Notes: generated from the sequence alone by a model not told the origin. Counted from the first letter of the stretch, positions 1 through 9,959 are shown. The stretch is 64,000 nucleotides of DNA from Saezia sanguinis (GCF_003991585.1 NZ_PQSP01000001.1:744001-808000), one strand, 5' to 3'. Program-made: numbers and translations.

Positions 1-395
1 TTCTCGGCAGCAAACCATTGCGCATCACTGACATTGGTGTGTGCTGCGGCCTGAACCTCCTGCCAAGGAACCAGCGCGAAATACACATGCGTGGCCGACC
101 AGCCGCGCGGATCGCGCCCGGCCCCGCCCCAACTGCCTACCTGCTCCAGATACGGTGCCTGCACGCCTGTTTTTTCATGCAGCTTGCGTAAAGCACAGTC
201 CAGCAATGTGGCATCCTGCGCCACATTCACAAACCCGCCCGGCAATGCCCAGCATCCCGGAAAGGGTTCCTGGTCAGCACTGCCGCGCTGCACCAGCAGC
301 ACCTGTAGCTGGTCTTCCTTCACGGTAAAAATCACCACGTCCACAGTGGTCAGCGGGCGATGCGTTGGTAAATGGATACCTGTTTGCTTTTTCAT
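1..395 (-). CDS. Nudix-domain protein, NrtR/NadQ-like regulator (3' end outside window)
   Basis: Reading the minus strand from ATG at 395 gives an open frame that runs off the left edge (about 131 residues seen). The sequence has the Nudix fold signature: LPGGFV near residue 50, then ALRKLHEKTGV. The usual catalytic REUxEExG is degenerate here (RK and EK replace RE and EE), which is typical of Nudix proteins that sense ADP-ribose and act as repressors (NrtR family) rather than hydrolyse. The conserved GSWGG and DPRGWSATHVYFAL segments fit that group. An HTH domain would lie beyond the edge and is not visible. It is divergent from an operon containing an NAD kinase-like gene, with two palindromes in the shared promoter region, so a regulatory role is the best inference. 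Confidence 0.75.
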   Translation of the reverse strand, partial: MKKQTGIHLPTHRPLTTVDVVIFTVKEDQLQVLLVQRGSADQEPFPGCWALPGGFVNVAQDATLLDCALRKLHEKTGVQAPYLEQVGSWGGAGRDPRGWSATHVYFALVPWQEVQAAAHTNVSDAQWFAAE

Positions 396-478
396 GACCG
401 TTTCAATTTTTGTTCCAGCGCAACCATTCTGATGGCCAGGCCTTATTGTTGTGCATTTTCCAATATTTTTTGAAAAAC

Positions 479-506
479 TTGACATTATTTCATTAAGTTG
501 TATTAT
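479..506 (+). promoter_or_regulatory. Promoter of the SPFH operon
   Basis: TTGACA at 479-484 and TATTAT at 501-506 with a 16-bp spacer form a near-consensus sigma-70 promoter about 45 bp ahead of the SPFH gene. The -10 box lies inside the first palindrome, so a bound repressor would block it. Confidence 0.7.
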
Positions 507-534
507 ACAACCCATATAAGTTGCACAATGCAAC
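497..534. promoter_or_regulatory. Two palindromic operators
   Basis: GTTGTATTATACAAC (497-511) and GTTGCACAATGCAAC (520-534) are both perfect odd-centred palindromes sharing GTTG...CAAC ends, with starts 23 bp apart. They overlap the -10 box and the start of the transcript. They are probably bound by a dimeric repressor; the divergent Nudix protein is the obvious candidate. Confidence 0.7.
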
Positions 535-548
535 CTTAGGAGAACAAC

Positions 549-1586
549 ATGTTTGGAATTCAATATATCAAATCACAGCCCACGGTATACCTTATGCAGT
601 TCAACCGCGGCAAAGTCGTCCGGCAAGGCGCAGGCCAGTCATTTTTCTATTACGCCCCCGCCTCGACACTGGTTGCCGTACCGGTCAGCAGCCAGGACAG
701 CCCCTTTATGCTGAACATGTCCACCGCTGACTTTCAGGAAATTACCGTGCAGGGCCAGGTCACCTACCGCATCACAAAGCCTGAGCACATTGCCAAAATG
801 ATGGATTTTTCTTTAACGTCAAATGGCAAGCGTTATGTATCGGAAGACCCTGCCCGGTTAGGTGATCGCATCGTCATGCAAACAGAGGTCATCATTCAGC
901 GTACGGTACAGAGCATGACTTTAAAAGAGGCGTTATGTGCTGCCGCCCAGATTGCACAGATCACAGCACAAAGCCTGCAACAACAGTCTGAGATTGAAGC
1001 ATTAGGGCTTGAGATTCTTGGCGTTTCCATTGTTGCCATCAAACCCACGCCTGACATTGCACGCGCACTGGAAGCCCAGGCCCGTGAAGCACACCTTAAA
1101 GCGGCGGACGAGGCTATTTATTCACGCCGAATGTCTGCAGTGGAAAACGAGCGTGCCATCCGGCAAAATGAGTTGGATACCGAAATTGCCGTCGAAGAAA
1201 AGAAAAGCGAAATCCAGGCTGCGCAGATGGCCATGAAAGCGGCCCGTATGCGTAAAGACAACGAACTGCGTAATGAACAGATGAGTTCTGACATTGACCT
1301 GGAAGAAAAACGCAAGGCGTTTGTACAGTCGCAGGTGGAAAACACCCGTGCCAACGCCGAAGCAGAGGCTTACAAGGTGGAGGCACTGATGCAGGCATTG
1401 GACAAAGCCGATCCGCGCGTGGTGCAGGCACTTGCCGCCATCGGGATGCAGCCCGGCCAGCTCATTGCGCAGGCATTCGGCGGTATCGCCGAAAAAGCCG
1501 AGCGTATCGGACAACTCAACGTCTCGCCCGATCTGCTTAATACATTGATGCGCAGCTCATCTGCGCCCTCTGGCAAAAAGCAATGA
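549..1586 (+). CDS. SPFH/Band 7 (flotillin-like) domain protein
   Basis: 345 residues starting at an ATG preceded by a good AGGAGA site. The first 180 residues form an SPFH/Band 7 domain, with alternating hydrophobic strands and an ITVQGQVTYRIT segment. Residues of about 175-290 are a long charged, Ala-rich coiled coil (repeated EEK, AEAEAY), as in flotillins and slipins. There is no clear N-terminal membrane anchor, so membrane association would be by a hairpin or by oligomerisation. It is the first gene of a three-gene operon with a 94-residue protein and an NAD kinase-like protein, under the two-palindrome promoter. The function is unknown; the pairing suggests a membrane scaffold linked to NAD(P) or ADP-ribose stress. 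Confidence 0.8.
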   Translation: MFGIQYIKSQPTVYLMQFNRGKVVRQGAGQSFFYYAPASTLVAVPVSSQDSPFMLNMSTADFQEITVQGQVTYRITKPEHIAKMMDFSLTSNGKRYVSEDPARLGDRIVMQTEVIIQRTVQSMTLKEALCAAAQIAQITAQSLQQQSEIEALGLEILGVSIVAIKPTPDIARALEAQAREAHLKAADEAIYSRRMSAVENERAIRQNELDTEIAVEEKKSEIQAAQMAMKAARMRKDNELRNEQMSSDIDLEEKRKAFVQSQVENTRANAEAEAYKVEALMQALDKADPRVVQALAAIGMQPGQLIAQAFGGIAEKAERIGQLNVSPDLLNTLMRSSSAPSGKKQ

Positions 1587-1613
1587 CAACGCTTAATTGA
1601 AAGGAACGGCAGG

Positions 1614-1898
1614 ATGAAAAGCCATAACTACATCGCATTGAGCGCTGACTTCTGGGAAAAATTCCATGGCCCCTTGCAAAACATCCTGAAACAGGAACTG
1701 GAAGCAGGCAACCAGATCGCCAAAATCTACGAAGGAGATTATCCGCGTGAAGGCAGCGTCATGGTTTTTCTGGTCTGGCCTTTTAAAACGCCCATACCCC
1801 ACCCCCTCAACGGTATTGAATACCACGATATCAACGATCCGCACTACTGGAAAGCCGAATATGCCGATGAGTCCAACAACCTGTACCTGTGCTGTTGA
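1614..1898 (+). CDS. Hypothetical protein of the SPFH/NAD kinase-like operon
   Basis: 94 residues; a strong AAAGGAACGG site lies before the ATG, and the gene begins 27 bp after the SPFH gene. The protein has no signal peptide or membrane segment and is rich in aromatic residues (FWEKF, YWKAEY), with a Cys-Cys C-terminus. I do not recognise a family. Its tight placement between the SPFH and NAD kinase-like genes suggests a shared role. Confidence 0.7.
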   Translation: MKSHNYIALSADFWEKFHGPLQNILKQELEAGNQIAKIYEGDYPREGSVMVFLVWPFKTPIPHPLNGIEYHDINDPHYWKAEYADESNNLYLCC

Positions 1899-1926
1899 CA
1901 CCTGCAAATAAAAAAGGAGCACCACG

Positions 1927-2859
1927 ATGAGCAATGCAACCGAACGCAAAGTGGTCTTGATCACCCGCCAGACCCGGCTGGAAGAACTGATACAGCGCTA
2001 TCACACGCTGGCGCAGGCCAGGTTTTACATCGAGCATCTGGGTGCCGATTTTTCAGACTACCTGCGCGAGAATGAAGCCTATGCGCAAAGCCTGCGGCAG
2101 GTGGTGGAAGTGTTGCAGGCCTGGGGCCGCTACCAGATCGTTGAGCGCCATCTGGTACCCAACTACTGTTTTGCTGAAGATGACATTGTCGTTACGCTGG
2201 GCCAGGATGGGCTGGTAGCCAACACGCTGAAGTACCTGCACGGGCAACCTGTCATTGGCATCAACCCTGAGCCCAAACGCTGGGATGGTATTTTGCTGCC
2301 ATTTACCGCACCGGACTTTCAGCACATTCTGAATGATACCGCACGCAGACGCAGAAAAACCAGGGCCATCACCATGGCGCAGGCCACCCTGTCCAACGGG
2401 CAGGTGCTGCGTGCCGTGAACGATCTGTTCATCGGCCCGCAGCACCACACCTCGGCGTTGTACGACATCACGCTTGGAGAGCAGCACGAATTTCAGTCTT
2501 CATCGGGCATCATTGTTTCAACCGGCCTGGGCTCCACCGCCTGGATCAAAAGCATTGTCACCGGCTCGATGATGGTGGCACAGGCATCGCTGCCTTCATT
2601 CACCTGGAAATACAAACCGCTGGCATGGAATTCAGAACAACTGCTGTTTGCGGTACGTGAACCATTTCCCAGCCATGCCACACAAACCGAGCTGGTATTT
2701 GGCAAAGTCAGCAAACAGGAGCCTTTGAAACTGCGCTCACGCATGGCAGACAACGGGGTGATTTTCTCTGATGGCATGTACCGCGATTATGTGGAGTTCA
2801 ACGCCGGCATGGAAGCGCAGATTTCCATTGCAGCAGAACAGGGGCAACTGGTTATTTAA
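1927..2859 (+). CDS. NAD kinase-like protein (ATP-NAD kinase fold)
   Basis: 310 residues with a strong AAGGAG site. The middle and C-terminal parts follow the NAD kinase/diacylglycerol kinase fold: VVTLGQDGL near residue 95 replaces the canonical GGDG, VNDLFIG matches the NE/D motif, and STGLGSTAW matches the conserved STPTGSTAY loop. The N-terminal 80 residues are helical and longer than in housekeeping NadK. The change GGDG to GQDG and the context make it a paralogue rather than the main NAD kinase. The enzyme could phosphorylate NAD or a related nucleotide, or only bind it. It is the last gene of its operon and is followed by a hairpin terminator. Confidence 0.7.
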   Translation: MSNATERKVVLITRQTRLEELIQRYHTLAQARFYIEHLGADFSDYLRENEAYAQSLRQVVEVLQAWGRYQIVERHLVPNYCFAEDDIVVTLGQDGLVANTLKYLHGQPVIGINPEPKRWDGILLPFTAPDFQHILNDTARRRRKTRAITMAQATLSNGQVLRAVNDLFIGPQHHTSALYDITLGEQHEFQSSSGIIVSTGLGSTAWIKSIVTGSMMVAQASLPSFTWKYKPLAWNSEQLLFAVREPFPSHATQTELVFGKVSKQEPLKLRSRMADNGVIFSDGMYRDYVEFNAGMEAQISIAAEQGQLVI

Positions 2860-2874
2860 GAGCCCCGGCACAAT

Positions 2875-2910
2875 AAAAAAACCGGCCGTATCAAACTGCC
2901 GGTTTTCTTT
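2875..2910. terminator. Bidirectional intrinsic terminator
   Basis: An A-run, ACCGGC stem, 11-nt loop, GCCGGT stem and T-run lie between the convergent NAD kinase-like gene and the maleylpyruvate isomerase gene, and can stop transcripts from both sides. Confidence 0.8.
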
Positions 2911-2923
2911 ATGCCATGCAACA

Positions 2924-3568
2924 TCAGGGCTTGAGGTAGTCAGGCTGGTTTTCCGGTGCGGCTGCCTTGAATTCCGGCAGGCTGCTGCAATGCTCATACA
3001 CTTTGCGGCACAGCGGATAAGCGCTCAGGTCACAATTCATGCGGGCAGCGTTGGCCCATTGCGGAATCAGGCAGCAATCAGCCATTGTCGCCGTATTGCC
3101 AACACAGAACTTGTCTGCTCCGGCATTGGCAAGCAACTGCTCCACGGCCTGCAGACCTTCTGCAATCCAGTGGGCATACCAGTCCTGTTTCTGCTCGGCA
3201 CTGACCTGCAGCTCATTGTTCAGGTACTTGAGAATGCGCATGTTGTTCACCGGGTGGATATCGCAGGCAATGGCATAGGCAATCTCCAGCACCTGCACGC
3301 GCTGCTTAAGCTGCTGCGGAATCAGCCGGGGCTCGGGGTATTTCTGATCCAGATAATCGATGATCGCCAGCGACTGCCCGACCGGCCCTTCAGGCACACC
3401 GTCTAATGCCGGAACCAGTGCAATCGGATTCAGTTCCCGATACCCTGGCGCATTCTGCTCGCCAAGGCGGATATTCACTCCCTGCAGGTCGTATTTGATT
3501 TTTTTAAGCTCCAGTGCAATACGCACGCGGTAAGAGGCAGAGCTGTTAAAAAAGCTGTAAAGCTTCAT
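2924..3568 (-). CDS. Maleylpyruvate isomerase (zeta-class GST)
   Basis: 214 residues, glutathione S-transferase fold. The N-terminal thioredoxin-like domain carries FFNSSASYRVRIAL, the Ser-rich glutathione-binding motif of zeta-class enzymes (MaiA/NagL); the C-terminal helical domain follows from about residue 85. In the gentisate route the enzyme converts maleylpyruvate to fumarylpyruvate using glutathione in the cytoplasm. The context (ring hydroxylase, gentisate dioxygenase and fumarylpyruvate hydrolase upstream on the same strand) favours this substrate over maleylacetoacetate. Confidence 0.88.
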   Translation of the reverse strand: MKLYSFFNSSASYRVRIALELKKIKYDLQGVNIRLGEQNAPGYRELNPIALVPALDGVPEGPVGQSLAIIDYLDQKYPEPRLIPQQLKQRVQVLEIAYAIACDIHPVNNMRILKYLNNELQVSAEQKQDWYAHWIAEGLQAVEQLLANAGADKFCVGNTATMADCCLIPQWANAARMNCDLSAYPLCRKVYEHCSSLPEFKAAAPENQPDYLKP

Positions 3569-3635
3569 CGTCTTCCTTTTCAGAACAGTTAATCATGACA
3601 AATAACCCGTGTTCCTGTAAACACGCAATGCGGTC

Positions 3636-3669
3636 ATCAAGGTGCTGACTGCCCAAAAACAACCTTGAT
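3636..3669. repeat. Inverted repeat between isomerase and hydroxylase genes
   Basis: ATCAAGGT and ACCTTGAT, 8 bp each and 18 bp apart, lie in the 154-bp gap. This could fold as a weak hairpin in the operon mRNA; there is no T-run, so it is not a strong terminator. Confidence 0.4.
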
Positions 3670-3722
3670 CCCGCATTTCTATTTTTTTATATTTTCTCTA
3701 TTATCTGAATGCATGCGTCAAA

Positions 3723-4916
3723 TTAACGCGGCACCAGACAGTTCTCTTCTTTCCAGCCATACAGCCAGTCAATCGCTTTGTAGAAAAAGTCCTGTGACTT
3801 GTTTTTCCAAAGCAGGTTACGCACATCGCGCTCAATACCATCCGCATGGTACAAGCGCCCCATTTCACGGGTGGAAAGTACAATGCGTGCCGTACGTGGA
3901 ATGCGTACCGACTCATACAGTTTGAACGCGGCCCGGATATCGCCCTCGCACTTGCGGATCGCAGAACCCAGAGTAACCGCATCTTCCAACGCCATACAGG
4001 CCCCCTGTGCCATGTATTGTGCTACCGGATGCGCCGCATCTCCCAGCAGCGTGACCGTATCACGGCCCCATGCCGCAACCGGGTTTTTATCGGCTGTCGC
4101 CCAGCGCCGCCATGAGGTGGGTTTTTGCAGCATCTGCGCGGGGCGCGGATGAATGCCCTGGAAGTAGGACAACACCTCTTCCTTGCTGCCATCGGTCACA
4201 CCCCATTCCTCTTCCTTGCGGCTATGGAAAGTAACCACCAGGTTGTACTGGGAGCCGCCACGCAAAGGATAGTGCACCAGGTGGCATTGGGGACCAGCCC
4301 ACAGCACCGGCGCATTGATACGCAGGTCTTCAGGCATGTTGTCACGCTCAATCACCGCGCGGTAAACCACATGGCCGGTCACGCGCGGGCCATCCCCCAC
4401 GGTATATTTGCGCACCACAGACTTGCCGCCATCCGCACCAATCAGCATATCGGCTTCATACACATTACCATTGGTATCTGTCACCCGCACGCCTTTTTCG
4501 TCAGCATGCACCTGATCTACCTTGGTCGAGATTTTGTACTGAATCAACGGGTGTACTTCAGCAGCTTCCCACACGCTGGAATGGATATCAACCCGGTGAA
4601 TCACCGCGTAAGGGCCGCCAAAACATTCACGGAATTCCTTGCCGGTATCCACACGCACCACCTGTTCACCATTGACGGCATCCATCATGGTGATATGGTC
4701 AGTAAAGACAGCACGTGAACGCGCCACTTCACCCACACCCAGGCTGTCCAGTGCCGAAAACGCGTTCGGGCCCAGCTGGATACCAGCACCAATTTCACCG
4801 ATTTCGTGCGCCTGTTCCAACAGCAACACTTCAATGTCGCACTGCGCCAATGACAATGCTGCTGCCGCACCGCCAATACCACCGCCCACCACAATTGCTT
4901 TTTTTCTGTTACTCAT
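3723..4916 (-). CDS. 3-Hydroxybenzoate 6-hydroxylase (FAD monooxygenase)
   Basis: 397 residues from the ATG at 4916, which has an AGAGAGG site; the longer open frame upstream lacks one. The N-terminal Rossmann motif GGGIGG, the mid-protein ADMLIGADG motif and the GDAAHP motif near residue 290 define a class A flavoprotein hydroxylase. The family (XlnD, NagX, MhbM) turns 3-hydroxybenzoate into gentisate with NADH and O2. The enzyme starts the ring-cleavage block whose later steps are encoded next to it. Salicylate 1-hydroxylase is a related alternative, but the gentisate genes beside it argue for 6-hydroxylation. Confidence 0.85.
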   Translation of the reverse strand: MSNRKKAIVVGGGIGGAAAALSLAQCDIEVLLLEQAHEIGEIGAGIQLGPNAFSALDSLGVGEVARSRAVFTDHITMMDAVNGEQVVRVDTGKEFRECFGGPYAVIHRVDIHSSVWEAAEVHPLIQYKISTKVDQVHADEKGVRVTDTNGNVYEADMLIGADGGKSVVRKYTVGDGPRVTGHVVYRAVIERDNMPEDLRINAPVLWAGPQCHLVHYPLRGGSQYNLVVTFHSRKEEEWGVTDGSKEEVLSYFQGIHPRPAQMLQKPTSWRRWATADKNPVAAWGRDTVTLLGDAAHPVAQYMAQGACMALEDAVTLGSAIRKCEGDIRAAFKLYESVRIPRTARIVLSTREMGRLYHADGIERDVRNLLWKNKSQDFFYKAIDWLYGWKEENCLVPR

Positions 4917-4997
4917 GTTGTCTACCTCTCTTTTAATTGAATACCACCACCATGGGGTTGCGCCGCTCTTCTGCGAGAGCGGCTGCATACACACTTA

Positions 4998-5699
4998 TCA
5001 GACGACTTTCACATGCAGAGGTGTCAGCCCCTGTACATCACCCTCCATCAGGTCACCCTTGACCACCGGCCCGACACCTTCGGGCGTGCCGGTATAGATC
5101 AGGTCACCAGCTTCAAGCCGGAAGTATTTTGACAGATAGCTGATGGTTTCAGCCACCGACCAAATCAGGCAGTTGACATTGCTGCGCTGCTTGTCTGCAC
5201 CATTAACCTTCAGCCATAGCGCTGCATTGTGAATATCTTTGACCTGGTCAGCCGGATGCAGCGGTGCAATCGGGGCAGACAGGTCAAACGCCTTGCCAAT
5301 CTCCCAAGGGCGGCCCATCTTGCGCATTTCCATCTGCAGATCACGCCGGGTCATGTCCAGGCCCGTCGCGTAACCAAACACATGGCTCAATGCATCGGCT
5401 TCAGCGATATCGCTGCCGCCTTTGCCAATTGCCACCACCAGTTCAATTTCATAGTGGTAGTTGTCCGTCTGCGCCGGGTATGGCAAAGACAGCGTTTCAC
5501 CCGCCTTGACAGGCACAACCGCGCCTGCCGGCTTACAGAAAAAGAACGGCGGTTCGCGATCGGGGTCAAATCCCATTTCGCGCGCATGCGCTGCATAGTT
5601 ACGCCCTACACAATAAACCCGCCGCACCGGAAACTGTTTGTCGCTGCCAACAACGGGAACGCCCACCGGGGCTTCTGGGGAGAAAAGAAACTGAGTCAC
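4998..5699 (-). CDS. Fumarylpyruvate hydrolase (FAH family)
   Basis: 233 residues. The GTG start at 5699 has a good AAGGAAG site. The protein carries the FAH fold: [15 protein letters not shown] near the N-terminus, metal ligands in the EIELVV and DMTRRD segments, and the [10 protein letters not shown] loop near the C-terminus. It hydrolyses fumarylpyruvate to fumarate and pyruvate, the last step of the glutathione-dependent gentisate pathway. It lies between the dioxygenase and hydroxylase genes on the same strand, probably one transcript. Confidence 0.87.
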   Translation of the reverse strand: MTQFLFSPEAPVGVPVVGSDKQFPVRRVYCVGRNYAAHAREMGFDPDREPPFFFCKPAGAVVPVKAGETLSLPYPAQTDNYHYEIELVVAIGKGGSDIAEADALSHVFGYATGLDMTRRDLQMEMRKMGRPWEIGKAFDLSAPIAPLHPADQVKDIHNAALWLKVNGADKQRSNVNCLIWSVAETISYLSKYFRLEAGDLIYTGTPEGVGPVVKGDLMEGDVQGLTPLHVKVV

Positions 5700-5733
5700 A
5701 ACAAGACTTCCTTATCTGTTTTATTGAACAAAA

Positions 5734-6771
5734 TCATGCGCGTGATTCACGCAACAGGCCAAGCGCTTCCTGTACCGGACGGTCTGAAAAGCTGAACAGC
5801 ACCACATCTTCGCTGGTTTCAAAGCTGACCGGCTCCCATGAAGGCACCACAAACACATCTTTTTTGGTGAAGTCAAACGTCTTCTCGCCAATATGCACTT
5901 TGCCGTTGCCTTCCACCACGTGATAAACCGTACCATCGGTGCTTCTGGCTTTTTTGCCATTGAACCCCTTGGGCAGCAGTTGCAGGAAAGTCGCGATGGT
6001 CGGCATGGTATCCTTGCCGTTGGCCGGATTCACATAACGCAGCTTGAAGCCTTCGTATTCGTCCATCGGGCCGTTTTTACGCAGTTGTTCCAGCGCTTCG
6101 CGGCTGCGGTCATAACGGTAGTTGAAGATCGGCGAAGAATTGCCGGACTGATAACGCACCGGCAGCATGTTGGCGGCATAACGCGCTTCAAAATCGCCTT
6201 CCGGACGTGTCACCGGCTGCTGTTCATCAGGATAGGTTTCGGCAAATGCCGCGCCGAAGTTATTCACCATCGGCAGATCCAGCGCATCCAGCCACACCAC
6301 AGGTTCATTGCCCACATGGCCGTGGTCATGCCAGCGCCATTGCGGTGTCAGAATCAAGTCGCCTTCATGCATCATGGTGCGCTCACCATCCACGGCCGTA
6401 AACCCGCCAGAGCCTTCTACAATGAAACGCATGGCCGACTGTGTATGCCGATGGCTCGGCGCCACTTCACCTGGCAGAATCAACTGCAGGCCGGCATACA
6501 GCGTGGGCGTAATGACAAACGAGCCCCGCATTTCAGGATTTTCCAGCACCAGCACACGGCGAATGGCTTCACGCGCGCCAATCAGTTCACCACTGCGCAT
6601 CAGGTGCGGTCTGATCTGCGCGTATTTCCACAGATGTGCGGTGTATTTGATTTCAGGCTTGGTTGTAACCAGCGAATGGATAGACTCCCACAGTGGAACC
6701 ATATCGATCTTGCTGATCTCTCCATAAAATTCCTGCCGTTGCTGGATGACCGGATCGGTAATATTGTTCAT
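5734..6771 (-). CDS. Gentisate 1,2-dioxygenase
   Basis: 345 residues, the usual length. The bicupin protein has the iron site in the first cupin: PSHRHT (His107, His109) and WHDHGH (from 148). It opens the gentisate ring to maleylpyruvate with Fe(II) and O2 in the cytoplasm. The second cupin (about residues 265-340) lacks the His set, as in the family. It lies 35 bp upstream of the hydrolase gene and 51 bp downstream of an AAHS transporter gene, all on the minus strand, so uptake and ring cleavage are likely co-transcribed. Confidence 0.92.
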   Translation of the reverse strand: MNNITDPVIQQRQEFYGEISKIDMVPLWESIHSLVTTKPEIKYTAHLWKYAQIRPHLMRSGELIGAREAIRRVLVLENPEMRGSFVITPTLYAGLQLILPGEVAPSHRHTQSAMRFIVEGSGGFTAVDGERTMMHEGDLILTPQWRWHDHGHVGNEPVVWLDALDLPMVNNFGAAFAETYPDEQQPVTRPEGDFEARYAANMLPVRYQSGNSSPIFNYRYDRSREALEQLRKNGPMDEYEGFKLRYVNPANGKDTMPTIATFLQLLPKGFNGKKARSTDGTVYHVVEGNGKVHIGEKTFDFTKKDVFVVPSWEPVSFETSEDVVLFSFSDRPVQEALGLLRESRA

Positions 6772-6822
6772 CGTGCTATCTCCTATGGATGTTAAGGCAG
6801 TTTTTTAATAACATACTGCCAC

Positions 6823-8211
6823 TTATACAGCTTCCTGGGAAGCTGCTGTTCTGATTTGAAAACCTGGTTGTGATAACGCCCTGCGCTTTTTCGTCTGTGC
6901 AAACATGAACAGAATACCAAGACAGATGGCGGTAATCAGTGCAGGAACGGCCAGCAACATGAAGATGGTTGAAAAATCAAACCCCCATGAAATCATGGTG
7001 CCACCGGCCAGGGCACCAAAAATGGCACCACAACGGCCCGATGCATTTGACCAGCTGACGCCTGTAGCCCGACACTCCGTAGGATACAGGATAGCCGATA
7101 ATGCATTGAACCCCACCTGAGAACCACTTACGCCAACCCCTGCGCCAAATATCACCAGCACCAGCAACAGCGTTGAAGCCGTGGTGATGCCAATCAGCGC
7201 GATAAAAACGGCCCCGGCAACATAGCTGATCACAAGCACGCGATACGGATTGACTTTATCCATCAGGTAACCCAGATACACGGCCCCGACAGTACCGCCA
7301 ATCTGGAATGAAGCCGTCACCCACGACGCATGCGAGAGATCGACACCGATACCCTGCAATAACGTTGGCAGCCAGCTTGAAAGCATGTAAATAATGAGAA
7401 AACTCATGAAAAAAGCACACCACAGCACCAGTGTCATGAACACCCGGCCATTCTGAAACAATGCCGTCACGGCACCCTTGCCTGTTTTGCGCTCTTCAAG
7501 GTAAAAACGCGTATTCTGGGTATAAACCTGCCCGGTGATTTTTTGCAGCACAGAGCCAATCAGATGCGGCGCATGCTGGCGCAAAATCCGGTAACGCGGT
7601 GACTCTGCCAGAAAATACAGCAATGCGCCAGATAGCAGCAGCGGCAATACACCGCCAATGACCAAAATACCATGCCAGTTGATATGTTGAAGCAACTGTG
7701 CAGTCAGAATACCGCCCAAGGCAGAACCTAAGGTAAAACCACAAAACATCAGTGTCACCAGCGCGGAGCGGCGGCGCATCGGCAAAAATTCTGAAGTCAG
7801 TGTAATGGCCGTGGGCATGGCGCCTCCAAGCCCCACGCCAGTCAGAAACCGCAGTACGGTCAAAACGGTCATGTCAGGAGAAAACGCAGAGAAAAGGCTC
7901 ATCAGGCCAAAGAAAAACGTGCTGAAGACCAATACTTTCTTGCGCCCGATCCGGTCCGCCAGCGGACCAAAAACCAGTGCACCCAGCGTCAGCCCGAGCA
8001 AGCCTGCAATGAATAACGGTGTCAACGCCGGCTTGCTCAGCCCCCAGTCACTGATAATGGCCGGTGCAATGAAACCAATCGCGGCAGTATCCAACCCATC
8101 TGTTGCCACAATCAGGAAGCAACAGATCAGTATCTTCCACTGAAACGGCGATATGGGTGCGGCATCAATCGCTTTTTGTATATTGATTGCATCAGACTGG
8201 TTGCTTGTCAT
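6823..8211 (-). CDS. AAHS-family MFS transporter for aromatic acid (copy 1)
   Basis: 462 residues, 12 predicted membrane segments. The [10 protein letters not shown] segment in helix 1 and [10 protein letters not shown] between helices 2 and 3 are typical of the aromatic acid:H+ symporter (AAHS) family of MFS carriers. The likely substrate is 3-hydroxybenzoate or gentisate, from the genes that follow. ATG has a GGAGACAAC site. It is closely related to the next gene (8477-9850), so the pair arose by duplication. Its own 265-bp upstream gap holds the same inverted repeats as the copy 2 promoter. Confidence 0.88.
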   Translation of the reverse strand: MTSNQSDAINIQKAIDAAPISPFQWKILICCFLIVATDGLDTAAIGFIAPAIISDWGLSKPALTPLFIAGLLGLTLGALVFGPLADRIGRKKVLVFSTFFFGLMSLFSAFSPDMTVLTVLRFLTGVGLGGAMPTAITLTSEFLPMRRRSALVTLMFCGFTLGSALGGILTAQLLQHINWHGILVIGGVLPLLLSGALLYFLAESPRYRILRQHAPHLIGSVLQKITGQVYTQNTRFYLEERKTGKGAVTALFQNGRVFMTLVLWCAFFMSFLIIYMLSSWLPTLLQGIGVDLSHASWVTASFQIGGTVGAVYLGYLMDKVNPYRVLVISYVAGAVFIALIGITTASTLLLVLVIFGAGVGVSGSQVGFNALSAILYPTECRATGVSWSNASGRCGAIFGALAGGTMISWGFDFSTIFMLLAVPALITAICLGILFMFAQTKKRRALSQPGFQIRTAASQEAV

Positions 8212-8318
8212 GATGTTGTCTCCATTTCATCTGAGCCCTGCCCTTTGGCTGAGCTCATTTTTCTTTTTTAGGCCTCAATGACTCTAAGGCTGAATGTATT
8301 GTGCATCTCCCAGGGTTG

Positions 8319-8362
8319 AAAATAAAATGGTATTTTTAACACAGCCATAACTTTTTGGTTAT
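8319..8362 (-). promoter_or_regulatory. LysR-type operator, copy at transporter 1
   Basis: Two inverted repeats: AAAATA-N6-TATTTT at about 8319-8335 and ATAAC-N6-GTTAT at 8347-8362 (fits the T-N11-A rule). The same pair with the same spacing occurs at 9960-10003, so both transporter promoters probably answer to the LysR protein next door. Confidence 0.65.
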
Positions 8363-8476
8363 ATCAAATGAATTCCACATTGACAACACCGCTGCCCTGC
8401 ATGCACCCCGGCACATGCAGAGCCAGATGCCCCATGGAACGGCACATCAGTCCCACGGGTCAGGCTTGCTGCACCC

Positions 8477-9850
8477 TCAGGCGCCTTCCATTTGAAATTT
8501 GATCGGTGTCACCACAACCTGCGCTTTTTTGCGCTGGGCAATCACAAACAGAACCATCAGGCACACGGCGGTAATCAACGCCGGGATTCCCAGAAGCAGG
8601 AAAATAGTTTTGAAGTCGAGCCCCCATGAAATCATGGTACCGCCAGCCAGTGCACCAAAAATGGCACCACAGCGCCCCCAGGCGTTTGACCAACTGACGC
8701 CCGTTGCACGGCACTCGGTCGGGTACAGCGTTGCAAGCAATGCATTAAATCCGACCTGCGCACCGCTGACCCCCACGCCGGCACCAAAAATTGCCAGTAC
8801 CAGCAGCACCATCGACGAACTGGAGACACCAATCGCTGCAATCAGCAGGCCGCCAATGGCATAGCTGGCAATCAGTACCTTGTAGGGGCTCTTTTTATCC
8901 ATCATGAACCCAAGGAACAACGCTCCCAGAGTGCCCCCGATCTGGAAAGAAGCCGTCACCCAGGAAGCATGCGAGAGGTCAATGCCGATTCCCTCCAGCA
9001 GCGTGGGCAGCCAGCTTGACAGCATATAAATCACCAGCAGGCTCATGAAAAAGGCGCACCACAGCACCAGTGTGACCAGCAGCAACCCTTTTTGAAACAG
9101 CGCAGAGATGGCACTTTTACCGGTTTTTGATTCTTCCAGAAAAAACCGGGTCTGGTCGGCATACGCCACACCGGTTACTTTGCGCATCAATGCAGCCACC
9201 TTTTCAGCCGGGTGCTGCCGCAGAATACGGTAACGGGGCGACTCTTCCAGCACCATCAGTAATACCACCACCAGAGCCAGAGGCAATACGCCGCCCAGTA
9301 CCAGAATGCCCTGCCAGTGAATATACGGCAGCAACTGGGCGGTTAAAATCCCCCCCAGTGCCGAACCCAGCGTAAAGCCGCAGAACATCAGCGTCACCAA
9401 AGCGGAGCGGCGGCGCACCGGTAAAAATTCAGACGTCAGCGTGATTGCGGTCGGCATCGCTCCGCCCAGGCCCAGACCGGTCAGAAAACGCAGCAGGGTC
9501 AACACAGTCATATCGGGAGAAAATGCCGACAGCAGGCTCATCAGGCCAAAGAAAAACGTGCTGAATATCAGTATTTTTTTGCGCCCCAGGCGGTCGGCCA
9601 GCGGGCCAAACAGCAGCGCCCCCACTGTCAGGCCAAACAGTCCGGCCATGAACAGTGGTGTGAGCGCCGGGCGGCTTAAGCCCCATTCCGCCATGATAGC
9701 CGGGGCAATAAAGCCGATAGCGGCGGTATCAAGGCCATCGGTGGCCACAATCAGAAAGCAGCAGATCAGCACTTTCCACTGCAAAGAAGTCACTTTGGCG
9801 TCGTCAATGGCTTGTTGCACATTCACGGCATGCGGTTGAGAAGATTGCAT
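8477..9850 (-). CDS. AAHS-family MFS transporter for aromatic acid (copy 2)
   Basis: 457 residues from the ATG at 9850 (GGAGACAAC site). Twelve predicted membrane segments, with the same [10 protein letters not shown] and [11 protein letters not shown] motifs as the downstream paralogue; most residues are shared. It is transcribed away from the LysR gene through a 160-bp shared promoter region. Two closely related carriers may differ in substrate (for example 3-hydroxybenzoate versus gentisate) or in affinity; the sequence alone does not say. Confidence 0.88.
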   Translation of the reverse strand: MQSSQPHAVNVQQAIDDAKVTSLQWKVLICCFLIVATDGLDTAAIGFIAPAIMAEWGLSRPALTPLFMAGLFGLTVGALLFGPLADRLGRKKILIFSTFFFGLMSLLSAFSPDMTVLTLLRFLTGLGLGGAMPTAITLTSEFLPVRRRSALVTLMFCGFTLGSALGGILTAQLLPYIHWQGILVLGGVLPLALVVVLLMVLEESPRYRILRQHPAEKVAALMRKVTGVAYADQTRFFLEESKTGKSAISALFQKGLLLVTLVLWCAFFMSLLVIYMLSSWLPTLLEGIGIDLSHASWVTASFQIGGTLGALFLGFMMDKKSPYKVLIASYAIGGLLIAAIGVSSSSMVLLVLAIFGAGVGVSGAQVGFNALLATLYPTECRATGVSWSNAWGRCGAIFGALAGGTMISWGLDFKTIFLLLGIPALITAVCLMVLFVIAQRKKAQVVVTPIKFQMEGA

Positions 9851-9959
9851 GGTGTTGTCTCCGTATGGGGGAGGCAGATACATGGCCTGCCGTTTTTTTG
9901 ATGTGTAATGGCAAGTCTGCGCTTGCTGGGTTTTACGTATTGTGTAGGTTGTTGTATTG

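Noticed and set aside
2771-3406. A 211-residue plus-strand frame across the terminator into the isomerase gene
   Set aside because: Runs through the terminator and antisense to a clear GST gene.
5893-6795. A 300-residue open frame antisense to gentisate dioxygenase
   Set aside because: Low-quality His/Arg-rich translation; shadow of a well-supported gene.
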